Shown: positions 7,161 through 14,896 of the stretch, piece after piece
How positions within the stretch are numbered: the first letter of the stretch is position 1
Layout: each line of letters begins with the position of its first letter
Origin: Kiritimatiellia bacterium
GTDB taxonomy: Bacteria; Verrucomicrobiota; Kiritimatiellia; CAIQIC01; Lenti-01
Direction of reading: 5' to 3'
DNA: 35,854 nucleotides
NCBI GenBank assembly: GCA_017540905.1
Contig: JAFYAC010000015.1
Coordinates: 1 to 35,854 of the forward strand
Notes under the pieces: generated by a model
Seen by the model: only the letters and a program-made list of their open reading frames with translations
Told to the model about the DNA's origin: nothing
Database searches by the model: none
Translations under genes and position numbers: made by a program

Positions 7161-7493
7161 GGGTAGGGCGGGCAGTCCCGAAGGTTGATCGATCAGATAA
7201 GCCATGGAACAAGCCCGCTCGCACTCATTTCTCTTCTGCCTGCGGCGCAAAACACGGAGCGCGCGGAGTAAGGAGACACGGAGATTTTCCAGGGAGGAGC
7301 TTCGCGCGTCCCAAAACGTCCCTCTCAAACGTTTGTCCGGCGTTTTCGGGTGCGAAGTCTCCTCCAACAAACGCTCCATCCAAAAACTCTCCGTGTCTCC
7401 GTGCCTCCGTTCCCTCCGCGTTTGGCGCCGCAGACCCCGTCCTCAAGGAAAAATCCTTATCTGATCAGCATTCCGGGCAGTCCCCTGCCCGCC
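7161..7493. repeat. REP-B hairpin interrupted by a foldback element
   Basis: The left part (7161-7179) and the right part (7485-7493) of a GTAG-headed hairpin are separated. The 11-bp sequence CGGGCAGTCCC stands on both sides (7169-7179 and 7474-7484). Removing one copy and the insert restores a 28-bp hairpin identical to the reverse complement of 34096-34123. Confidence 0.8.
7180..7473. mobile_element. Foldback/MITE-like insertion of about 294 bp
   Basis: The insert is one long imperfect palindrome. Its ends carry GATCAGATAAG (7190-7200) and CTTATCTGATC (7457-7467). Further in are CTGCGGCGC with GGAGACACGGAGA (left) and the CTCCGTGTCTCCG run with GGCGCCGCAG (right), then GGAGGAGCTTCGC and GCGAAGTCTCCTCC. 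It encodes no plausible protein. The flanking 11-bp duplication marks it as a transposed, non-autonomous element, presumably mobilised by a transposase elsewhere. A partial relative lies at 3840-3930. Confidence 0.75.
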
Positions 7494-7500
7494 GTGCGAA

Positions 7501-7618
7501 ATGGTCGCGGCATGAAGGCAAATGGAAAGCTTTCCATGCGTCTGGCAGGCGCACGGCGGCGAAGGGACTCGCCGCCCTACCCCGAAAAGATGCGAAAGAA
7601 TGGACTTTTCGGCGTACC
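7501..7618. repeat. REP-B long unit, copy 1
   Basis: This stretch matches 19411-19529 closely over about 110 bp. It includes a perfect 16-bp palindrome ATGGAAAGCTTTCCAT (7522-7537) and a hairpin GGCGGCGAAGGGACTCGCCGCC followed by CTACCCC (reverse orientation of the GTAG head). With the interrupted hairpin at 7161-7493 it forms an outward-headed inverted pair. The remaining 7619-7809 shows no gene or clear signal. Confidence 0.75.
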
Positions 7619-7809
7619 AGGCGCTCGTTTTGGGCAAAGCCACCATCCCACTTTTCCACTTTTCGCTGCATACCCCGCCGGAACTGGAATCAGGGCAACG
7701 GGAAAGTCTGCGTGGAGGCGTTGGGGGCAGGCTGGGAAGGCGGATGTTCCCACATCCAGGGCCCCGGAATCAGGCCGCACGGGAGGGCGGACGGCACCGG
7801 GGGGCGCTC

Positions 7810-8292
7810 CTATTCCTCTCCTCCGTCGAAGTCTTCGTCTTCGTCGAACGGCTCCCCGTCGTCTTCCCCCTCGTCCTCCTCGTCGTCCTCGTCGAGATCG
7901 CCCATTTCGGCGAACTTGTCGTAATACTCCTGCGCGAGATCGATGAATTCACCGGCCTCTTCGAGGAATTTTTCCTTGTCGAACTTGGCGTAGGGAAGGT
8001 GCTGGAAGAGGACCATTGCGCCGACGATCGGCAGGCGGCCGAGGCCGGGACCGCCGTAGAACGGGCCGCACGCCATGTCCACCAAGTCTTCGGCGTCCTG
8101 GTAGCTGATGCCTTTGGGGAGCTTCGGGGCGACGATGCTGAACAGGGTGGCCTGCGTGCCAGCGTCGTCCTCGCGGAGCATCACGCTGAGATCCTTGTCG
8201 ATGATGATGACGTGCGAGCCCAATTGGTCGCGCTCGATGTCGTAGTCGATGGTTTCGCTCAGCGCGTCGATGTATTCTTCCAGTTTCGTCAT
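7810..8292 (-). CDS. Small acidic-tailed protein, possible CesT/YbjN-like fold
   Basis: The start is the ATG of MTKLEEYIDALSE, giving 160 residues. Residues 1-130 alternate helix, beta strands and helix in an order that recalls the CesT (type III secretion chaperone) or YbjN fold: an N-terminal helix, VIIIDKDLSVMLRED, ATLFSIVAPKLP, a loop, then IVGAMVLFQHLPY and a long C-terminal helix. Residues 131-160 are almost entirely Asp/Glu/Gly. No secretion genes are present here, so a chaperone role is unproven and the fold call is by eye only. It has its own promoter-like sequence and follows the metallo-hydrolase gene on the same strand. Confidence 0.7.
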   Translation of the reverse strand: MTKLEEYIDALSETIDYDIERDQLGSHVIIIDKDLSVMLREDDAGTQATLFSIVAPKLPKGISYQDAEDLVDMACGPFYGGPGLGRLPIVGAMVLFQHLPYAKFDKEKFLEEAGEFIDLAQEYYDKFAEMGDLDEDDEEDEGEDDGEPFDEDEDFDGGEE

Positions 8293-8347
8293 GGTGGTTC
8301 CGTTGGGTTTCGGGGTTCGTGCGGCAAGCTCCGCCTGCCTGCCCCAC

Positions 8348-8377
8348 ACCATACCCGCAAACGGCGGGCGCGGTCAA
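8348..8377 (-). promoter_or_regulatory. Candidate promoter of the acidic-tailed small protein gene
   Basis: Minus strand: TTGACC (8372-8377), 18-base spacer, TATGGT (8348-8353). The -35 box overlaps the stop codon of the preceding hydrolase gene. The leader would be about 50 bases. Confidence 0.5.
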
Positions 8378-9015
8378 CCGCCCGCGTGCAGTTGAAGGAA
8401 GGGGTTGGCTCGGCGTTCGGCATCGAGGGTCGAGGCCGGGCCGTGCCCGGGCAGGATGGCGGGGGAACCCGGCAAGCCGGCCAGGCGGCGGAGGGAGCGG
8501 AGAAGGGTCGGATAGTCGCCGCCGGGAAGGTCGGTGCGGCCGGCGCTGCCCGCGAAAAGGGTGTCGCCCGTGAAAAGGACGTCCGCCGCCGGGACGTGCC
8601 AGCAGACGCCGCCGGGGGTGTGGCCGGGGGTCTCCAGGCAGTGCCACTCGGCGCCGGCGAGGGCCAGTACCGTGCCTTCGGTTGCGCTGTGGAGTTCGGC
8701 GGCGGGACGCCGCGGGGCGGGGAGGAATCCGGCAAGGGCGTTGGCGGCGGTGAATGCCCAGGGGAGGTCCCCCGCGGGGAACCACACGGGGACCTCCGGG
8801 AGGGCGTCGGAGAGGTCGGCCAGCGCCAGGATGTGGTCCGGATGGCCGTGGGTGACGAGGATGGCGTCCAGCGCCAGGTTTTTGGCGCGGAGGTGCGAGA
8901 GGAGGGCGTGTGCGTCGTCGCCGGGGTCCAGGAGGACGGCGCGGCGGGTGGCTTCGTCGATCGCCAGGTGGCAGTTGGTTTCGATGGGGCCGACGGGGAG
9001 GGTCTGGATTTTCAT
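8374..9015 (-). CDS. Metallo-beta-lactamase-fold hydrolase (glyoxalase II-like)
   Basis: The 213-residue protein shows the complete metal-binding set of the MBL fold. It has THGHPDH (His56, His58, Asp60, His61), a histidine in ETPGHTPGG, an aspartate in FTGDTLFAGSAGRTD, and LPGHGP near the end. Length and the GSAGRTDLPGG segment fit the short YcbL/glyoxalase II-like group that hydrolyses thioesters such as S-lactoylglutathione, though many members have unknown substrates. It is cytosolic, with no signal peptide. The gene lies just beyond the rpsT terminator, with no promoter seen in the 87-base gap; the ribosome site is weak. Confidence 0.88.
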   Translation of the reverse strand: MKIQTLPVGPIETNCHLAIDEATRRAVLLDPGDDAHALLSHLRAKNLALDAILVTHGHPDHILALADLSDALPEVPVWFPAGDLPWAFTAANALAGFLPAPRRPAAELHSATEGTVLALAGAEWHCLETPGHTPGGVCWHVPAADVLFTGDTLFAGSAGRTDLPGGDYPTLLRSLRRLAGLPGSPAILPGHGPASTLDAERRANPFLQLHAGG

Positions 9016-9040
9016 GGCAGGCGGGAGGGCGGTGGCGGGG

Positions 9041-9082
9041 AAAAAGAAAGCCCGCGCAGTCCGTGTGGGGAGCGGCGCGGGC
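9041..9082 (-). terminator. Rho-independent terminator of rpsT
   Basis: On the minus strand GCCCGCGC (9075-9082) pairs with GCGCGGGC (9050-9057) and is followed at once by a T-rich run, TTTCTTTTT. It lies 20 bases after the rpsT stop. Confidence 0.85.
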
Positions 9083-9102
9083 GCAGTCGGAAAGGGCTGG
9101 GA

Positions 9103-9372
9103 TTACTTCGCGGCGACCTTGCGGAGCATGGCGCCGGCGCGGGATTTCTTGCGGACGGCGGTGTTCTTCGGGACGATGCCGTGCTTGACGCCTTTGTCCA
9201 GGGCGGAGCAGTAGGCGGCATAGGCTTCGGCGGTCTTCGGGGCTTCGCCGGCTTCGACAGACGCGAGCAGGTCCTTCCGCAGGGTGCGGAGGCGGGACTT
9301 GGTCTGCGTGTTGCGTTGGCGCGATTTCTCGGCGGTCTTTACGCGTTTGACGGCGCTTTTGATGTTGGGCAT
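9103..9372 (-). CDS. rpsT: 30S ribosomal protein S20
   Basis: The 89-residue Lys/Arg/Ala-rich protein begins MPNIKSAVKRVKTAEKSR and ends KKSRAGAMLRKVAAK, both characteristic of S20, which binds 16S rRNA near the base of the small subunit. The length is usual for the family. A CAGGAGAC ribosome site stands seven bases before the ATG. It is monocistronic in appearance, with a near-consensus promoter upstream and a strong terminator downstream. The gene is divergent from the polysaccharide operon that starts at 9546. Confidence 0.98.
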   Translation of the reverse strand: MPNIKSAVKRVKTAEKSRQRNTQTKSRLRTLRKDLLASVEAGEAPKTAEAYAAYCSALDKGVKHGIVPKNTAVRKKSRAGAMLRKVAAK

Positions 9373-9404
9373 TCGTTGTCTCCTGATTTCTTGAAAGTTG
9401 CCGA

Positions 9405-9432
9405 ATCATACCCGGTGGCGACGGAATGTCAA
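9405..9432 (-). promoter_or_regulatory. rpsT promoter
   Basis: Minus strand: TTGACA (9427-9432), 16-base spacer, TATGAT (9405-9410). The -35 is a perfect sigma70 consensus and the -10 differs at one base. The leader is about 25-30 bases. Confidence 0.85.
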
Positions 9433-9499
9433 TCTTGGATGCACGGAAAGCGGATTTTTCCGTCGGCACGGCCCGGCGCCCGGCCGCCGGAAAAAAGGG

Positions 9500-9527
9500 T
9501 TGGTCCGCGCCAGTGACTTGGTATAGA
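9500..9527 (+). promoter_or_regulatory. Candidate promoter of the polysaccharide assembly operon
   Basis: TTGGTC (9500-9505), 16-base spacer, TATAGA (9522-9527). The ATG lies 18 bases beyond the -10 box. It is divergent from the rpsT promoter, whose -35 is 68 bases away. Confidence 0.5.
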
Positions 9528-9545
9528 CTTGGCAAAATACAACCC

Positions 9546-11141
9546 ATGAACACGACCACCGACATCCCCCCACCCCATCCAGCCCCCAGGCGCATGCCCG
9601 AGAGCCAGCGCTCGACGTACCAGTTCCCCGTCTACCGGTGGATCAACTGGCTGGCCGTCGCCGGGTACGGGGTCGGCCTCGTCGCCATGTTTTTCCTTTC
9701 CGCGATGGTAGGCTTGCCTGCGGCCATCCTTTGGCCGTTCTTCGTGGTGCTGTTCTGCGCCGGCGTCGCTTTGCTGGGCCGTCCCAAGGCATTGATGAAC
9801 GTCATGATGTTCTACTTCCTGCTCATGCCGAGCAACCGCCTGCTGGGCTTGTTGCCATTGCCTTTGCCGGGCTTCATCGACGAGCTCTTCTTCGTCCCCT
9901 TCATCGCGGTGATTGTCATGAACCTGATCCAGGGGCGAACGGTGAAAGAGGGAAACTGGTTTCCGTTGCTGTTCGGGCTGGTCACGATCCTGAGCTGGTA
10001 TCTGAACGGGAAAAAGGTGCCGTTCACGGCGATGAAAATCCTGTTGGTCAACCTCAAGTTCTTCATCATCTGGTATTTCTGCCGGTTGTGCCTGACGTTC
10101 AAAGACAGCCGGGAACTTTTCCGCTGGTGCTGGATGTTCATCCTGTTCGCGGCGATGCAGTTCCCGTACAACGTGCTGTGGCAGCGGGGGCCACGGGTGC
10201 GTGTCAATCCGGACTTCAGCGGCGGCGTCTTTGGCCCGGACTCCTATGCGGCGCACGTGGTCGGCTACATTTCCATGATTTCGCTTTTCCTGCTGGTGGG
10301 CTGGAGCGTTACGCGGCTTGCCCGCCTTTCGTTCTGGAAGAAGACATGGCTGGCGCTGACAGCCCTCGTCATCTTCTATGACATGGTCTTCATGACGGAC
10401 ACGAAGCACGTTCTGGTTTTGGGACCCTTGGTTTGCGGTGTCCTGTTGTTCCTTCCGGGGCTCTCCACACGGCTGAAGTTGCAGATGACGGTATTGGGCA
10501 TCCTGGTCTTGCTGGCTGGGTTCTATTATGTCAGCACCCAGAGGATGACGAACTACTGGCGGACATTGCGGAACTTCGAGACGACGCCCAAAGGCCAGCT
10601 GTTCAAGGCTGTGACAAGTGACTTCCCGAAGCTTGTGCCATACCCGATTTTCGGGGCCGGCCCCGGACGCTTCGCCTCCGATGCAGCCCGCGAGAACATG
10701 GCCCCTCTGGCCCGCCGCTATATCATTCCCTACTACGATGCCGCCCGGCGACTGGGCTACTACGGGCAAAAAGGCGTCACGGCCATCTCCTCCGTTGCGG
10801 GTTCGGTCAATACGGATTTCTTCTACATCATCAGCGAATTCGGTTGGTTCGGGGAAGCGGTCTACGTGGTGTTCTGGGGGTACTGCATCCTGCACCTGTT
10901 CGCGAAGGGCATAAGGGCCCGCGGCCGCTCCGATGCGTGGGGAGTCTATCTTGCGCTGGGTGTTTCGTTGCTGCTGTTCATGCTGTTGCAGCTCCTGACC
11001 AGTGTGTGCACGGTGGCGTGTCTGGCGTTTCCCGTCTGGATGCTCGTCGGCCGGGCTTGGGACATGGAGGAAGATGGCGGCGCGGCACCGGAATCCACCC
11101 AGGAGGCGCTTCTGCCGGACGGAATCGGAGAAGGCGCCTGA
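9546..11141 (+). CDS. O-antigen ligase/polymerase-like membrane protein
   Basis: The 531-residue protein has about ten to twelve hydrophobic helices and a large periplasmic-type loop at about residues 340-430. That loop contains FGAGPGRFASDAARENM and ends in NTDFFYIISEFGWFGE. The Gly-rich start and the acidic E-x-G-x-x-G end are typical of the Wzy/WaaL (O-antigen ligase and polymerase) family, which joins lipid-linked glycan units or transfers them to an acceptor outside the cytoplasmic membrane. Polymerase and ligase cannot be told apart by sequence. The start at MNTTTD was chosen over an in-frame ATG at 9426 because the promoter-like sequence lies between them. It opens a plus-strand operon of six genes. 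Confidence 0.8.
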   Translation: MNTTTDIPPPHPAPRRMPESQRSTYQFPVYRWINWLAVAGYGVGLVAMFFLSAMVGLPAAILWPFFVVLFCAGVALLGRPKALMNVMMFYFLLMPSNRLLGLLPLPLPGFIDELFFVPFIAVIVMNLIQGRTVKEGNWFPLLFGLVTILSWYLNGKKVPFTAMKILLVNLKFFIIWYFCRLCLTFKDSRELFRWCWMFILFAAMQFPYNVLWQRGPRVRVNPDFSGGVFGPDSYAAHVVGYISMISLFLLVGWSVTRLARLSFWKKTWLALTALVIFYDMVFMTDTKHVLVLGPLVCGVLLFLPGLSTRLKLQMTVLGILVLLAGFYYVSTQRMTNYWRTLRNFETTPKGQLFKAVTSDFPKLVPYPIFGAGPGRFASDAARENMAPLARRYIIPYYDAARRLGYYGQKGVTAISSVAGSVNTDFFYIISEFGWFGEAVYVVFWGYCILHLFAKGIRARGRSDAWGVYLALGVSLLLFMLLQLLTSVCTVACLAFPVWMLVGRAWDMEEDGGAAPESTQEALLPDGIGEGA

Positions 11142-11181
11142 TGATGGCCGGAGCGGTCATCTTCCGGCGGAGGTTGTTCCC

Positions 11182-12738
11182 GTGAGCGTTTCCGGGACAG
11201 CCATGTCCCGAAGCCGGCTGTGGGTGGTTTGCGCCGTGGCCCTGCTGATGTTGGCGTTGGGATTTGTCCGGACGCTCTTCGACGGGATGAACCGGATGTT
11301 CCTCTTCTGGACCCGCACCGACGTGCTGTTGCTGGCCGGACTGTTGGCGGTGGAAACGACACTCGCGTGGCTGGCGGTGATGGGGGTGCGCCGAATCGCG
11401 GGCGGGCGGCTTGCACGGTGGCTGTCCCCTCTGTTCTTCGCCTGGCTGGTGATGGTCCTGGTGAACCTCTTCCCGCAGGGCCGCCAGAACCTCCTGCCGC
11501 ATTTTCCCTGGCTGACGGGGCCCGTCTACTACCTTCTGGCCTGGGGCACGGGATTGGTCTTGTCCGTGGCGGCCGCATGGAGCCCGGCGGGGCGGCGGCT
11601 TGCGGCAGCCGGTTGGCGCGCACTGTTCCACGGATGGGCGTTGCTGGTTGTCCTGCCGGTCAATTTGTGGTGGATTTCCCCTTCCCGGCCACCTGCGTCC
11701 AGCTCTCCGGCGGAATTGCCCCGGCGCGGCGGTGGCGCATCGAGTCCTGTGGTGCTGGTCCTTCTGGATATGGTGGCCGACTCGGAGGTCGTGGACGAGG
11801 ATGGTCGGGTGGCCGAAGACCTGCCGAACCTCAAGGCCTTTGCGGAGACTGCCACCTACCACTCCGAAACCCGTGCCCCCGGATTGGAGACGCTGACGTC
11901 GATTCCCGGCATCTGCTTCCAGTGCGCGGTGGGAGCCCCGAGACTGGACCGCGAAGGGGTACCCTCGTGGGCCCCGGCGGAAGGGGACGGCACATGGTTG
12001 GGAATGAATGGTTTTCCGCTGGCGATTCCCCGGCAAGTCCGCTCGATGGGCGGGCGCGCGGTGCTCTGCAGCTATTATCTGCCATGGCAGGACTGGTTCA
12101 CGGGCGACTGGGCTTGGGATGTGGCGAGCACGAGATGCTTTTACGGGATTGGGGCCGACTCCGGCGGCTGGCGCGGACTGGCCGGCCGGGCTGGATTGAT
12201 CCTGTGGCAGTGGACAGAGGCCTCCAAGAGTCCGTTGGCCGCGGCCTTGAAACTGCTTCGGGCATGGGAACCCGGCGTGAACCGCCACTATGCGGCCATG
12301 TCCGCCGAAATCCAGGCCGAAGGCTCCGCATTCCTGCGGCATGCCCTTTCTCCAGGTGATTTTGCATTCCTCCACCAGCCTCTCCCCCATCCGCCATTCG
12401 CCGTGGACGGGGACGGGAACGTGTTGCGCCACCACGAAAGCACGCCCACGGCCTACCGTGCCCAGTTGCACCGTGCCGACACGTTGTTCGGGGAATGGAT
12501 GGATGCCCTGCGCGCATCCGGCCTCGGCGACGACGCCTGGGTGCTCGTCACTTCCGACCACGGCCTCCATTCACCAGCTTGGAGCCGGAATCCCGTGCGC
12601 CATGACAAGCCGCACGTCCCTTTGTGGATCAAGGCCCCCGGCCAGCGGAGCGCGGACACGGACGGGACGCCGGTCCGCTTGGATCGCTTGGCGGATTTGG
12701 CCAATCCGCCATGGCCATTTGGCGGTGGAACGCCATGA
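11182..12738 (+). CDS. Sulfatase/phosphoethanolamine-transferase-like membrane protein
   Basis: The 518-residue protein has about five N-terminal hydrophobic helices (to residue 165) and then a periplasmic alkaline-phosphatase-superfamily domain. Landmarks are VLLDM (metal-ligand Asp196), a Thr/Ser-rich ETLTSIPG at 236-243 where the catalytic threonine would sit, and VTSDHG (Asp459/His460). This layout recalls LPS phosphoethanolamine transferases and lipoteichoic-acid synthase relatives, which move phospho-alcohol groups from lipids to glycans; sulfatase activity is less likely with such an N-terminus. A GTG start was chosen because GGAGG lies eight bases upstream; an ATG seven codons later is the alternative. 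It lies between the polymerase and the glycosyltransferases and overlaps the next gene by ATGA. Confidence 0.75.
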   Translation: MSVSGTAMSRSRLWVVCAVALLMLALGFVRTLFDGMNRMFLFWTRTDVLLLAGLLAVETTLAWLAVMGVRRIAGGRLARWLSPLFFAWLVMVLVNLFPQGRQNLLPHFPWLTGPVYYLLAWGTGLVLSVAAAWSPAGRRLAAAGWRALFHGWALLVVLPVNLWWISPSRPPASSSPAELPRRGGGASSPVVLVLLDMVADSEVVDEDGRVAEDLPNLKAFAETATYHSETRAPGLETLTSIPGICFQCAVGAPRLDREGVPSWAPAEGDGTWLGMNGFPLAIPRQVRSMGGRAVLCSYYLPWQDWFTGDWAWDVASTRCFYGIGADSGGWRGLAGRAGLILWQWTEASKSPLAAALKLLRAWEPGVNRHYAAMSAEIQAEGSAFLRHALSPGDFAFLHQPLPHPPFAVDGDGNVLRHHESTPTAYRAQLHRADTLFGEWMDALRASGLGDDAWVLVTSDHGLHSPAWSRNPVRHDKPHVPLWIKAPGQRSADTDGTPVRLDRLADLANPPWPFGGGTP

Positions 12739-13892
12739 TCGTGCATTCCGCATCCCCTTGGGGCAATCTGACGGGAGCCCCGCTCTGCGCGCTCGACCAT
12801 GCGAAGAACATGGCGCCGGATTACGGGGGGGAATTGGTCCTGTGCGGCCATGGCCCCCTGGAGGACAAGGCACGGGAACTGGGGGTCCCCATCTGGTGTT
12901 CTCCTTTCCTCTTCATGGGACTGCGGCATGCAAGGCCTCTCCGTTTCCTGAAAAACGTCGGTCGGGTGGCCGCTTCCCGCATTCGTTACGTGATCGCCTT
13001 GGCCCGGCACCTGCGGCGTCATCCCGGCATCCTGCACATCCATAGCCGGGCGGCCCACCTGCCGTATGCCCTTCTGGCGGGACGGCTGGCCGGGGTTCCC
13101 ATGGCCATGACCCTGCACGAACCCTGGATTGGCGGATTCGAAGAGTGGTGGCATCTCGTCCTGATGCGTGCCGCCCGCATCCCTGTCGTCTGCCTCAGCC
13201 AGGCGATGGTATCCCAGTATCCGAAACTCTTGCGTACCGCCACCATCATCCCCAACGCCCTGCGGACGATGCCGGAACCGCGGCCGAGGCGGGTGCTGGC
13301 CGGGCGCCCTCCGGTCATCGGCATGGTCGGCACCATGATTCCCGAAAAAGGGTTGGACCTGTGCCTGGAAACCTGCCGCCTGCTCAAGGAGCGGGGACTC
13401 GTCTTCGAGCTGCGCCTTGTCGGTCGGTGGACCCGCGAGCCCGTCCGGAAACAGGCCGACGACTTCATTGCCCGCCACGGCCTGTCGTCCCGCGTGCGGA
13501 TTCTGGGCGAAGTCCGATCCGGCACCGGAATATACGAGGATTTCGACATCTTCTTTCTGCCGACCCGCCGGGATTCCTTTCCCCGCGTGGTCATGGAAGC
13601 GATGGGCCATGCCCTGCCCGTCGTCGCCACCCGCGTGGACGGCATTCCGGAAATGGTCGCGGATGGCGCCTCGGGTTTTCTCGTGGCCCCCGGGGATACC
13701 GCTGGATTTGCGGACGCACTCGGACGACTCCTGCTCAAGCCGGAATTGCGTGCCGAAATGGGGAAAACGGGGAGGGCCCTCGCCCAAGCCCGGTTTTCGC
13801 CGGAAGCCTACCGACAGCGGTTTGACGAATTCTATGCATCCCTTCCGTCCGTCCGCCGCCTCGCGACAAAGTTGGGGGAGGCCCTTCCATGA
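12735..13892 (+). CDS. Glycosyltransferase family 4
   Basis: The 385-residue GT-B protein has an N-terminal acceptor half with a NLTGAPL loop. Its donor half shows VIGMVGTMIPEKGLDL, FELRLVG, VRILGEV and RRDSFPRVVMEAMGHALPVVATRVDGIPEMV. The E-x7-E motif is present with Asp280 in the first position and Glu288 in the second. It would add a sugar from an NDP- or polyprenyl donor to the lipid-linked repeat unit. The ATG shares ATGA with the stop of the previous gene, and GGTGGAA serves as ribosome site. An in-frame ATG eight codons upstream is less likely. Confidence 0.88.
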   Translation: MIVHSASPWGNLTGAPLCALDHAKNMAPDYGGELVLCGHGPLEDKARELGVPIWCSPFLFMGLRHARPLRFLKNVGRVAASRIRYVIALARHLRRHPGILHIHSRAAHLPYALLAGRLAGVPMAMTLHEPWIGGFEEWWHLVLMRAARIPVVCLSQAMVSQYPKLLRTATIIPNALRTMPEPRPRRVLAGRPPVIGMVGTMIPEKGLDLCLETCRLLKERGLVFELRLVGRWTREPVRKQADDFIARHGLSSRVRILGEVRSGTGIYEDFDIFFLPTRRDSFPRVVMEAMGHALPVVATRVDGIPEMVADGASGFLVAPGDTAGFADALGRLLLKPELRAEMGKTGRALAQARFSPEAYRQRFDEFYASLPSVRRLATKLGEALP

Positions 13893-14896
13893 CCCCTATC
13901 CCGGCCAAGCCCTCCACTGCCCCCGTCGTTTCGGTGGTGATTGTGTGCATGGACCAAATGGCACGCCTGCGGACCTGTCTTGATTCGCTCTTTGCGCAGA
14001 ACACGCGTGTCCCGTTCGAAACCTGGGTCGTCGCTTACCGCTTCTCCTCCAGCCATCTCCAAGACCTCCGCCGCGAGTACCCCGGCGTCCTCGTGGTTGA
14101 AAGCGACGAGACCCGCGGGTTTTCCGAGAACAACAATCTCGCCCTCCGGCAGGCCCGCGGCCGGTACTGTTTTCTCCTGAACGATGACACATGGATGGAA
14201 ATGCCTGTCCTCGACCGTCTTGTCGATTCCTTTGAGCTCCACCCCGAAGCCGCCATCTTCATGCCGAAGATTCTCAACCCGGACGGCTCAATCCAGTTTT
14301 GCGGGGGGGTGGACATGACCATCGGTTATTGGCTGTTCCAGGCTTTCCATCTGGCCAAATGGCGGACTCGCCGCTCCCGTTACGCCAACCAGCCGGGCGC
14401 CTTCCGGACCCGGAACATCCTCGGCGCCGCTTTCATGATCCGTACCGAGGCGCTGCGCGCCCTGGGATTCCTGGACGAACGCTACTTCTTCTCCCCGGAA
14501 GACACCGCCCTCTCCACTTTGGCCAACTGCCGGGGATATTCCTGCTGGGTCGATGCCGGCATCGAAATCTTCCATGACCACAGCAGCACCCTCAAGGCCC
14601 ATTACCTTCCCGTCCTGCTGGCCTTGCAACGGGGAAACCGTCTCTTTTTCGCCGACAGGGGGCGCTTGCAGGGTGCCACGATCACCCTGCTTTGGGCCCT
14701 CCGCGACATCCTGACCTTCTTCTACTGGTCCTTCCGCCGCGGGGAGTCCGCCCGCCTGCACCGGCAAGTCTGGTCCGCGATGCTCCGGACCGTTTTTTCC
14801 CGTGCGACCCCGAAAGAGCTGTTCGTCCGGTACTCGTGTCCGGTGCCATCCGGAACGGCGGGGAACGGCACGGCCGGGAAGGAAAACCCTCCATGA
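13889..14896 (+). CDS. Glycosyltransferase family 2 (rhamnosyltransferase-like)
   Basis: The 335-residue GT-A enzyme opens with VVSVVIVCMDQMARLRTCLDS. It has GFSENNNLALRQARGRYCFLLNDDT, whose NDD (98-100) is the metal-binding DxD-type motif, followed by PDGSIQFCGG, a loop ending NILGAAFMIRTEALR and the catalytic-base motif SPEDTAL (Glu204/Asp205). These are typical of WcaA/rhamnosyl-type GT2 enzymes, which are inverting. The C-terminal 60 residues hold two aromatic-rich helices (around ILTFFYWSFRR) suggesting membrane attachment. It is coupled by ATGA overlaps on both sides. Confidence 0.88.
   Translation: MTPIPAKPSTAPVVSVVIVCMDQMARLRTCLDSLFAQNTRVPFETWVVAYRFSSSHLQDLRREYPGVLVVESDETRGFSENNNLALRQARGRYCFLLNDDTWMEMPVLDRLVDSFELHPEAAIFMPKILNPDGSIQFCGGVDMTIGYWLFQAFHLAKWRTRRSRYANQPGAFRTRNILGAAFMIRTEALRALGFLDERYFFSPEDTALSTLANCRGYSCWVDAGIEIFHDHSSTLKAHYLPVLLALQRGNRLFFADRGRLQGATITLLWALRDILTFFYWSFRRGESARLHRQVWSAMLRTVFSRATPKELFVRYSCPVPSGTAGNGTAGKENPP

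Noticed and set aside
6941-7809. tRNA or small coding gene in the gap
   Set aside because: No TTCRA-loop or acceptor pairing was found; open frames here are explained by repeats.
7810-7900. TCGTCTTCG-type simple repeat as a regulatory or CRISPR-like array
   Set aside because: It is the coding sequence of the Asp/Glu-rich tail of the small protein and has no spacer structure.
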